DNA from: Bacteroidales bacterium UBA1189 | GTDB taxonomy: Bacteria; Bacteroidota; Bacteroidia; Bacteroidales; Bacteroidaceae | Assembly (NCBI GenBank): GCA_002309805.1 | Contig: DBYJ01000041.1 | Coordinates: forward strand, 1-10,602 | DNA length: 10,602 bases | Direction: 5' to 3' | Shown: positions 5,581-10,602 of the stretch, one piece after another | How the letters are laid out: each line of letters opens with the position of its first letter | Position numbering within the stretch: position 1 is the first letter of the stretch | The notes under the pieces: model-generated | What the model was told of the DNA's origin: nothing | Seen by the model: the letters and a program-made list of their open reading frames with translations, nothing else | Databases searched by the model: none | Made by a program: the position numbers and the translations under genes

Positions 5581-5636
5581 CTTTAACCTTTATTCTTTAA
5601 CCCTTAATCTTTAACCCCTAATCTTTAACCCCTAAC
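5581..5636. repeat. 14-bp (2 x 7) tandem repeat, 4 copies
   Basis: Four units of 14 bp: CTTTAACCTTTATT, CTTTAACCCTTAAT, CTTTAACCCCTAAT and CTTTAACCCCTAAC. On the minus strand these read as heptamers such as GGTTAAA and GATTAGG, the same family as 541-589. The array ends 2 bp from the stop of the leftward dipeptidase gene, so it forms the 3' untranslated region of that transcript. Confidence 0.85.
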
Positions 5637-5638
5637 CC

Positions 5639-6421
5639 TCACAGCTGCCTGACGGGGAAGGTGAAGTAGGTGTCGGCGAAGGGATCGTCGCGCAGGGTGA
5701 AGTGCCACCACTCGCTGTCGAGCGGCTTAAAACCGTGGCGCAGCATGGCTGTGCGCAGAATCATGCGGTTGGCAAACTGCTCAGGGGTGATGGAGCGCCC
5801 CACGGGGCTTTCGCTGTTATCGCCCGTGTACTCGCCCGTCAGGGGATTGCCGCAGAAGTCGGGGTGGCTCTCAGGGCCGAACCAGTCGAAGGTACCACCC
5901 ATATCGACCTCCTTCTCCGTCGTCATATCGAAGAGCGTCAAGTCCACGGTGCTGCCGCGCGTATGCCCGCTCTTTGCCATGATGTACTCCTGTTCGAAGA
6001 GCACGCTCTTGTCGAGGTCGGGATAGAAATAGCGCTTCATTAGCGTATCGGGCACATCAGCTGCCCAGCGCACAAAATGGTCTACAGCCTTCTGCGGACG
6101 GTAGGCATCGTAAATCTTCAGCCGATAGCCCTGCGCCATCACATCGTCGCTCACGGCACGGAGGCTGTCGGCAGCACGCTTCGTAAGGAGCGCCGTAGGC
6201 TCCAGATAGCCGTCGATGCGGGTGCCCACGAAGTTATAGGTGCCGAAATAGCGGATTTCCAGAATGGCATCGGGCACGGCATCCGTCAATGTCACAAACT
6301 GGCTGACGTCCTCCGTAGGAGCGCAAACGGGGGCTTTGCGGCTTGTGAAATGCTTCGTGATAACGTAAGCGCCGCTTAGAATCAGGGCGGCAATGAGCAG
6401 CCATAAATAACGCTTTTTCAT
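5639..6421 (-). CDS. D-alanyl-D-alanine dipeptidase (VanX/DdpX family, M15D)
   Basis: This 260-residue zinc peptidase should cut free D-Ala-D-Ala. The family signature is complete: YDAYRP with Arg108, zinc ligands His153 and Asp160 in SGHTRGSTVD, catalytic Glu237 and zinc ligand His240 in EWWHF. An N-terminal hydrophobic segment (residues 4-21) without a lipobox places the enzyme in the periplasm, by a signal peptide or anchor. This differs from cytoplasmic VanX of glycopeptide-resistant Gram-positives and suggests peptidoglycan turnover or recycling, not resistance. No vanH or vanA neighbour is present. It is the last gene of the leftward cluster, starting 21 bp after the lipoprotein stop. 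ATG at 6421. Confidence 0.92.
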   Translation of the reverse strand: MKKRYLWLLIAALILSGAYVITKHFTSRKAPVCAPTEDVSQFVTLTDAVPDAILEIRYFGTYNFVGTRIDGYLEPTALLTKRAADSLRAVSDDVMAQGYRLKIYDAYRPQKAVDHFVRWAADVPDTLMKRYFYPDLDKSVLFEQEYIMAKSGHTRGSTVDLTLFDMTTEKEVDMGGTFDWFGPESHPDFCGNPLTGEYTGDNSESPVGRSITPEQFANRMILRTAMLRHGFKPLDSEWWHFTLRDDPFADTYFTFPVRQL

Positions 6422-6442
6422 AGGGTTGAAGGAGTAAAGGGT

Positions 6443-7144
6443 TTACCTGCCTGGGAACTTCTTGAAGAGGCGGTGAAGGAGCTTATATACGTGGGCGCGA
6501 TTGAGAGGATCCGATTCCCCATCGACGGAATTGTAGTAGGCCACGGTGTTCCTGTCCCTGTCGGCAACCAGAAGGGTAAAGGCTGCCGAGTAGGGAGAGC
6601 TGGGGTTGAAGTAGGCCGTAAACATGCCTCCCGTAAGAACCGTCGTCAGCACAGCCATGCCCGCAGACAGCGCTATCTCGCCTGCCACGTTGTAGTTGAG
6701 CCGCTTGAATCCGCTTTCGTAGAGCAGCATCAGATAGGGGAAGTCGTTGTCCTCCATCAACTTCCGGAGGGATTCAGGAAGAGTGGTTTCAGCAATATCG
6801 TAGTTTCTATAACTATATTCACGCGCCAGTGAGGCCAACTCTGCCCCCTCACGGCCTATAAGACGGTCGAACTCGTCATCGTCAATCTGAATGAATTCGC
6901 TGATGGGGAACTGGGCCATGTTTTCCTCGAGGACCGTGCCCAGCAACTCCGATGCCAGCTGAGAGAGGGAATCGCTATAAGCCGTCTCCCTCCTGGAGGC
7001 TTCGTAGATATCCACATAGGGCTGCACGATGGGGATGGTCTGGGGAGCGTTCTTCTTGAAGTAGGCTGAACAAGTGCGATGGCTGGCACACGAGGTGAGC
7101 AGCAACGCCGACAGGAGAAAAAGGAGTATCGGATAACGTTTCAT
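6443..7144 (-). CDS. Lipoprotein of unknown function
   Basis: I do not recognise the family of this 233-residue protein. It starts with a lipoprotein signal (MKRYPILLFLLSALLLTSC, lipobox LTSC, Cys19; the next residue is Ala, so outer-membrane sorting is possible). A helical, acidic middle (about 45-135) is followed by PYLMLLYESGFKRLN, a glycine- and alanine-rich hydrophobic stretch at about 152-176 (ALSAGMAVLTTVLTGG), a strand-like SAAFTLLVADRDRNTVAYYNSV at about 186-207, and a basic tail. The hydrophobic stretch could be a membrane segment or a buried core. It sits between ricT (40 bp upstream) and the dipeptidase gene (21 bp downstream), so an envelope role is reasonable. It is not GldH, the lipoprotein gene that often follows ricT in Bacteroidota: it is longer and I see no resemblance. 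Confidence 0.85.
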   Translation of the reverse strand: MKRYPILLFLLSALLLTSCASHRTCSAYFKKNAPQTIPIVQPYVDIYEASRRETAYSDSLSQLASELLGTVLEENMAQFPISEFIQIDDDEFDRLIGREGAELASLAREYSYRNYDIAETTLPESLRKLMEDNDFPYLMLLYESGFKRLNYNVAGEIALSAGMAVLTTVLTGGMFTAYFNPSSPYSAAFTLLVADRDRNTVAYYNSVDGESDPLNRAHVYKLLHRLFKKFPGR

Positions 7145-7184
7145 TCTCGGAAAGAATTAAGAGTTAAGCATTAAAAATTAAAAA

Positions 7185-8408
7185 TTAAGCGTTAGCGTTG
7201 GAGTCGGCCTTGTCCGTTTCCCCACGCTGGGGAGCCTCTCCCCTATCTTCTTGAGAGGTGGGCGACTTAACGTCCTTCCCTTCCGAGGAACTCTTCCCTT
7301 CCGAGCGGGCTTGACGGCCTTCGCTGCTGCGACGGTTTTTTTTCTTCTTCTTACGGTCGAAGCGGGTGAGGCTATCCTGCTCCAGCAAGTCGCCAGAGCC
7401 CACGGAGGTGATAGCGCCGTCCTCGGAAAGGGATTCGGGTTTCTTCCCCTCGCGGTTGAGGGCCATGATGTCGAAGGCACGGCGTGCGGAGATGGTGACA
7501 AGGTTGTCGGCTGAGTTGCGCTCGGTACTATAGGTAATGAGACGGCGCAGGATGTCGGCCTTGAAGAAGTACCATGTGCCCTCAGCCGTCTCCAGCGTGA
7601 CGTCGCGGGCGGGGAAGCGGCGCATGGCCTCGGCATAGGCATCAACCTCGAAGTTCATGCAGCACTTCAGCTTGGCGCATTGCCCTGCCAGCTTCTGGGG
7701 GTTGAGGGTGAGGTCCTGGATGCGGGCGGCACCTGTGGAAACGCTGACGAACGACGTCATCCACGTGGCGCAGCAGAGCTCACGTCCACAGGGCCCGAAA
7801 CCGCCTATGCGCCCTGCCTCCTGACGAGCGCCAATCTGCTTCATCTCGATGCGGACATGGAAGGCCTCAGCAAGTACCTTGATGAGCTGGCGGAAGTCCA
7901 CACGCCCGTCGGCAATATAGTAGAAGATGGCCTTACCGCCATCGCCCTGATACTCCACGTCGCCAATCTTCATCTGGAGGCCGAGGTCGAGGGCTATCTG
8001 GCGCGACTCAATCATCGTCTTATGCTCGCGGCGCTTGGCCTCGGCATACTTCTCCATATCCACGGGACGTGCCTTGCGGTAGATGCGGCGCACGGGGGCA
8101 TCGTCCTTCACACCAACCTTCTTCATCTGCAGCAGCACAAGACTGCCCGTGAGGGTGACGGTGCCGATGTCGTGCCCAGGGCTGGCCTCGACAGCCACGA
8201 TGTCGCCCTTGTTGAGGTCGAGGTGATTGCTGTTGAGGTAGTAGCCCTTGCGGGTGTTCTTGAACTGGACTTCGACGTAGTCTGTCTCCTTCAGGTTGCC
8301 AGGGGTGTCGGCAAGGTAGTCATAGACGTGGAGGGGGCAGTCCTGACGGCTATAGCCGCGGCAGCAGATGCCGTCGTTGGGAATGTATGAGAGTTTCTCG
8401 GGATCCAT
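7185..8408 (-). CDS. ricT: PSP1-domain protein RicT (YaaT family)
   Basis: This 407-residue protein has the PSP1 C-terminal domain at about 110-200. The family's cysteine-rich core follows at about 203-253: GGFGPCGRELCCATW and CAKLKCCMNFE (Cys207, 212, 213, 244, 249, 250). Further cysteines sit at 15, 16 and 24. In Bacillus subtilis RicT joins RicA and RicF in an iron-sulfur complex that affects RNA processing and development. The partners are not visible here, so the role in this phylum is open. Residues from about 353 form a lysine- and serine-rich tail absent from the short Bacillus protein. It contains SEGK repeats (DNA repeat CTTCCCTTCCGAG at 7275-7287 and 7293-7305) and a palindrome-derived end. 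The gene follows holB by 69 bp, the usual order in Bacteroidota. ATG at 8408. Confidence 0.92.
   Translation of the reverse strand: MDPEKLSYIPNDGICCRGYSRQDCPLHVYDYLADTPGNLKETDYVEVQFKNTRKGYYLNSNHLDLNKGDIVAVEASPGHDIGTVTLTGSLVLLQMKKVGVKDDAPVRRIYRKARPVDMEKYAEAKRREHKTMIESRQIALDLGLQMKIGDVEYQGDGGKAIFYYIADGRVDFRQLIKVLAEAFHVRIEMKQIGARQEAGRIGGFGPCGRELCCATWMTSFVSVSTGAARIQDLTLNPQKLAGQCAKLKCCMNFEVDAYAEAMRRFPARDVTLETAEGTWYFFKADILRRLITYSTERNSADNLVTISARRAFDIMALNREGKKPESLSEDGAITSVGSGDLLEQDSLTRFDRKKKKKNRRSSEGRQARSEGKSSSEGKDVKSPTSQEDRGEAPQRGETDKADSNANA
7219..7258. repeat. Double-hairpin element in the ricT 3' end
   Basis: TCCCCA/TGGGGA (7219-7233, loop CGC) and CCTCTC/GAGAGG (7235-7258) form two adjacent hairpins. 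Read on the minus strand they encode part of PTSQEDRGEAPQRGET in the disordered tail of RicT. The design, two GC-rich hairpins side by side in frame, is like the elements in the M56 and receptor genes. Confidence 0.55.
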
Positions 8409-8443
8409 TCTTTTCAGTTAAGCGTTATATATTAAAAAAATAT

Positions 8444-8475
8444 CTTGTTGACTCGTTGACTCGTTGACCTGTTGA
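8444..8475. repeat. Octamer tandem repeat, 4 copies
   Basis: CTTGTTGA, CTCGTTGA, CTCGTTGA, CCTGTTGA lie between holB and ricT, 2 bp from the holB stop. The unit is nearly the same as the one inside holB at 9542-9581, so two arrays of the same family flank and enter one gene. The AT-rich stretch beside it (8418-8443) shows nothing recognisable. Confidence 0.85.
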
Positions 8476-8477
8476 CC

Positions 8478-9746
8478 TCAACTCCTTGCGGCAGCGGACT
8501 GGCGGAGGAGGATAATCATGCGGAGGCTGAGGTCGAAGAAAACCATCTTGGCATTGACGTTTCCCTCGACGTCGCGTTGGGCATCGGCAAGGAGCTCGGT
8601 AATGCCCATGACGTTACACTCGTCCACGAAGGGGGCGAAGCGGGCAGCAAAGGCAGCCTCGTCGCGGTTCATATAATTCAGCGCAGGGGTGTGGAAATTG
8701 GCGACAAAGCTCTCGCGCGTCATCCGCTGGGCATAGGCCAGAAACTCGCGCTGCGAGGCACGCCCTATCTTGGCTACCTCCTCGCTCCACTCCTTCAGCT
8801 CTTTCAGTTTACGTCCGTAGGCCAGACGCATGAGGCGGATGAAGAGGTCGGTATATTCCTTCGTGGCATCCTCGGCATCCATCAGCTGCATGGCGCGTGC
8901 CCAACTGCCACAAGCGGAATGGGCAAGGTCGGCAGCCACATCGGAAGCGAGGCCGTGGCGTTCTGTCAGCGCAGCAGCAATCTCCGTCTCAGACAGGGGG
9001 CGGAAGTTGATGCGCAGGGTGCGGCTCTGGATGGTGGGGAGCACACGCTCAGCATCGTCGCTCACCATCAGGATGACGGTTTCCGAAGGAGGTTCCTCAA
9101 TAAGTTTCAGCAGTTTGTTGGCGCACGACTCGTTCATCCGTTCGGGCAGCCAGAGGATGACGACACGACGTCCGCCCTCGCTGGAGCGGAAGCTGAGCTT
9201 GCGGATGAGCTCGTTAGCCTGGGCGGCGTAGAGCTCGCCCTGCTGATTATCAGCTCCGGCAGCCTGCATCCATTCACCAAGTTCAAGGTAGGGATTAGCC
9301 AACAGGGCTTCGCGCCAGTCGTAGATGAAATCGTCGCTCTGCGGATAGGTATCGGCATTACGCCCGCTCTCCCGCTTGAACACGGGCATCATGAAGTGCA
9401 CGTCGGGGTGCACCAGCTTGTTCATCTTCACGCATGCCGGGCAATGCCCGCAGGAGTCAGAAAGGTCAACTGGTTCACAAGCCAACGAGTCAACAGGCGG
9501 TTCAGGTTCACCAAAAAGCCCTCCCAGTCCCAGCTCTTGTGGGCTTGTCGGCTTGTTGGCTTGTTGACTTGTTGACTTGTTGACCTCGTTGCACACCAGA
9601 TAGCGGGCAAAGGCAACGGCCATGGGCAGCTTACCCGTACCCGCAGGCCCGGCAAACAACTGCGCATGAGGGATGCGCCCGCTTTCCAGCTGATGCCGCA
9701 GCTGCGCCTTCACCTCTTCCTGTCCGATGATATCCTTGAAAAACAC
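8478..9746 (-). CDS. holB: DNA polymerase III clamp-loader subunit delta prime
   Basis: This 422-residue AAA+ protein belongs to the clamp loader that places the beta clamp on DNA. Walker A is GPAGTGK (33-39). A zinc module uses Cys52, Cys99, Cys102 and Cys105 (CGHCPACVKMNKLVHPDVH). A Walker B-like region is RRVVILWLPERMNESCANKLLKLIEEPP, and TIQSRT matches the SRC-type motif. Between the first and second zinc cysteines there are 46 residues, where relatives usually have about ten. The excess (about 54-97) is low complexity, includes the 8-residue repeat VNKSTSQQ/ANKPTSPQ, and arises from an 8-bp DNA array. The start is GTG at 9746, since an in-frame stop lies just upstream. It heads the leftward cluster. 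I found no clear promoter in the gap upstream. Confidence 0.93.
   Translation of the reverse strand: MFFKDIIGQEEVKAQLRHQLESGRIPHAQLFAGPAGTGKLPMAVAFARYLVCNEVNKSTSQQANKPTSPQELGLGGLFGEPEPPVDSLACEPVDLSDSCGHCPACVKMNKLVHPDVHFMMPVFKRESGRNADTYPQSDDFIYDWREALLANPYLELGEWMQAAGADNQQGELYAAQANELIRKLSFRSSEGGRRVVILWLPERMNESCANKLLKLIEEPPSETVILMVSDDAERVLPTIQSRTLRINFRPLSETEIAAALTERHGLASDVAADLAHSACGSWARAMQLMDAEDATKEYTDLFIRLMRLAYGRKLKELKEWSEEVAKIGRASQREFLAYAQRMTRESFVANFHTPALNYMNRDEAAFAARFAPFVDECNVMGITELLADAQRDVEGNVNAKMVFFDLSLRMIILLRQSAAARS
9542..9581. repeat. Octamer array inside holB, 5 copies
   Basis: The units are GGCTTGTC, GGCTTGTT, GGCTTGTT, GACTTGTT and GACTTGTT, with a decayed sixth unit after them. Because 8 is not a multiple of 3, the unit is read in all three frames and gives an 8-residue protein repeat. 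Gain or loss of one unit would frameshift holB. Only changes by three units keep the frame. Confidence 0.9.
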
Positions 9747-9783
9747 TGGTTTTATTTACTATTTGACGATTTACTATCTATTC

Positions 9784-9811
9784 GTTTAACGTTTAACGTT
9801 TAATGTTTAAC
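9784..9811. repeat. Heptamer tandem repeat, 4 copies
   Basis: GTTTAAC, GTTTAAC, GTTTAAT, GTTTAAC lie in the gap between the divergent holB cluster and the lipoprotein gene, about 40 bp upstream of the holB start. The reverse complement, GTTAAAC, shares its core with the arrays at 541-589 and 5581-5636. Confidence 0.85.
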
Positions 9812-9871
9812 GAACACGTCCTCTGACCTCTTACCATTTACTTCTTACCTCATTTTTTCCCAAGCCCCAGC

Positions 9872-9907
9872 CAATCCAGTCAATCCAGCCAATCCAGCCA
9901 ATCCAGT
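9872..9907. repeat. Nonamer tandem repeat, 4 copies
   Basis: CAATCCAGT, CAATCCAGC, CAATCCAGC, CAATCCAGT lie 14 bp before the ATG of the rightward lipoprotein gene, so they would fall in its leader or promoter. No canonical -7 box is found near it. Copy number changes here could alter expression. Confidence 0.85.
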
Positions 9908-9921
9908 TCCCACTCCCTCCA

Positions 9922-10599
9922 ATGAAACCCCGCATCCCCATCGCCCTTCTTCTGCTTCCCGCCCTCCTGTGGCTGGCGAGCTGCACGTCCACGCGCTGGG
10001 TGAACACAGGCGGCTATTGGCTGGAGAGCGTCAACACCCCCGACCATATTGCCAACCCCTTCCTCACCGAAAAGGGCGTCTATGTCGATGACAGCATGAC
10101 CGTCAAACTGGAGATGTGGGACGACGGCTTCGACCTCAACATCAAAAACCTCGGCAAGGAGAGCCTCCGCATCCGCTGGGACCAGTGCAGCTACACCGAC
10201 GAGAAGGGCACGACGCACAAGGTGATGCACATGAAGAACCGCAACCTGCTGACCGGTGCAATCGTTAAGGGCGGCGCCACCTGCAACGATTTCATCGCCC
10301 CTGCCGACCAGCCGGAGCACAGCGAATATGAAGGCGAGCTACTCCCCCTCTGGCGCATCAACTCCTACAAGAGCAAGGCAGAGGCAGAGGCCGCACGTCC
10401 CGACAGCTCGTCGGTCAGCGTCACCCTGGCTCTCCAGAAGGGGGACCGCATCGACGACTACATCTTCACCTTCGCAGGCGACGACTACCAGACAGAAAAA
10501 GTGGACGTCCCAAACGTAAAAAACATGTTCTTTGCCTGGGATGCCACCCTCTTATCGATGACCATCCTCTATTGTCTCACCTTTGCCTTTTTGCAATAG
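9922..10599 (+). CDS. Lipoprotein of unknown function with a hydrophobic C-terminus
   Basis: I do not recognise the family of this complete 225-residue protein. Its lipoprotein signal is MKPRIPIALLLLPALLWLASC (lipobox LASC, Cys21). The middle (about 58-185) alternates strand-like segments, e.g. MTVKLEMWDDGFDLNIKNLGKESLRIRWDQCSYTD and SVSVTLALQKGDRIDDYIFTFAG, which suggests a beta-sandwich domain. Cys89 and Cys121 could pair. The last 22 residues (AWDATLLSMTILYCLTFAFLQ) are hydrophobic enough for a membrane helix, an unusual combination with an N-terminal lipid anchor. It is transcribed away from the holB cluster. The ATG at 9922 follows a C-rich leader with no Shine-Dalgarno. The stop is TAG, 3 bp before the end of the window, so no terminator can be seen. 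Confidence 0.85.
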   Translation: MKPRIPIALLLLPALLWLASCTSTRWVNTGGYWLESVNTPDHIANPFLTEKGVYVDDSMTVKLEMWDDGFDLNIKNLGKESLRIRWDQCSYTDEKGTTHKVMHMKNRNLLTGAIVKGGATCNDFIAPADQPEHSEYEGELLPLWRINSYKSKAEAEAARPDSSSVSVTLALQKGDRIDDYIFTFAGDDYQTEKVDVPNVKNMFFAWDATLLSMTILYCLTFAFLQ

Positions 10600-10602
10600 C
10601 CC

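Noticed and set aside
5639..6421. Glycopeptide resistance locus
   Set aside because: Only a VanX-like enzyme is present. There is no vanH, vanA-type ligase or VanRS pair, and the protein has an N-terminal membrane segment unlike cytoplasmic VanX.
7680..8390. Open frame of 236 codons on the plus strand opposite ricT
   Set aside because: It is an antisense shadow of ricT, with a His-, Val- and Leu-rich composition and no motif.
8472..9575. Open frame of 367 codons on the plus strand opposite holB
   Set aside because: It is antisense to holB with its Walker A and zinc motifs. Its translation shows no domain and its 3' end runs into the octamer array.
8444..9581. CRISPR array
   Set aside because: The repeats are 7-9 bp with no unique spacers and no cas genes nearby.

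Overview
The window looks like chromosomal DNA of a Bacteroidota bacterium, probably order Bacteroidales and perhaps Prevotellaceae. The evidence is the gene content (an M56 peptidase fused to a TonB C-terminal domain, a BlaI-type repressor, a TonB-dependent receptor next to a heavy-metal-associated protein, and a holB-ricT pair), the Bacteroides-type promoter upstream of the receptor (TTTG, 20 bp, TATCTTTG), and starts that lack strong Shine-Dalgarno sequences. Coding DNA is GC-rich and the gaps are AT-rich and full of repeats. The genus is an inference.

Layout. Positions 1-685 hold no credible gene but contain short tandem repeats, hairpins and a strong terminator for the leftward gene that follows. 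From 2860 down to 686 a leftward two-gene unit encodes a BlaI/MecI-type repressor and an M56 (BlaR1/MecR1-like) sensor peptidase. The sensor carries an extra C-terminal half made of a lipobox-like site, a segment resembling a TonB-receptor plug, and a TonB C-terminal domain. The two genes are separated by about 345 bp that contain two 98-bp direct repeats with imperfect inverted ends. Three half-sites around the blaI promoter are candidate operators. From 3001 to 5529 a rightward unit has three tandem promoter-like repeats of about 84 bp, then a TonB-dependent receptor and a translationally coupled (ATGA) exported HMA-domain protein, which together suggest metal uptake or handling at the envelope. 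From 9746 down to 5639 a leftward cluster runs holB (DNA polymerase III delta prime), ricT (PSP1 domain), an unrecognised lipoprotein and a membrane-anchored VanX-like D-Ala-D-Ala dipeptidase. It converges on the HMA gene at a shared hairpin. At 9922-10599 a complete rightward lipoprotein gene of unknown function closes the window.

The most unusual property is the number of repeats and where they lie. Heptamer arrays (core GTTAAA/GGTTAG), octamer arrays (TTGACNTN) and a nonamer array sit in gaps. Similar elements also lie inside genes: an 8-bp tandem array sits inside the zinc-finger loop of holB, and GC-rich palindromic elements sit in frame in the M56 linker, in the TonB receptor and in the C-terminal tail of RicT. 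Four of the nine genes therefore appear to carry repeat-derived peptide segments, which resembles the protein-coding palindromic elements known from Rickettsia. No classic insertion sequence, CRISPR array, tRNA or rRNA was seen.
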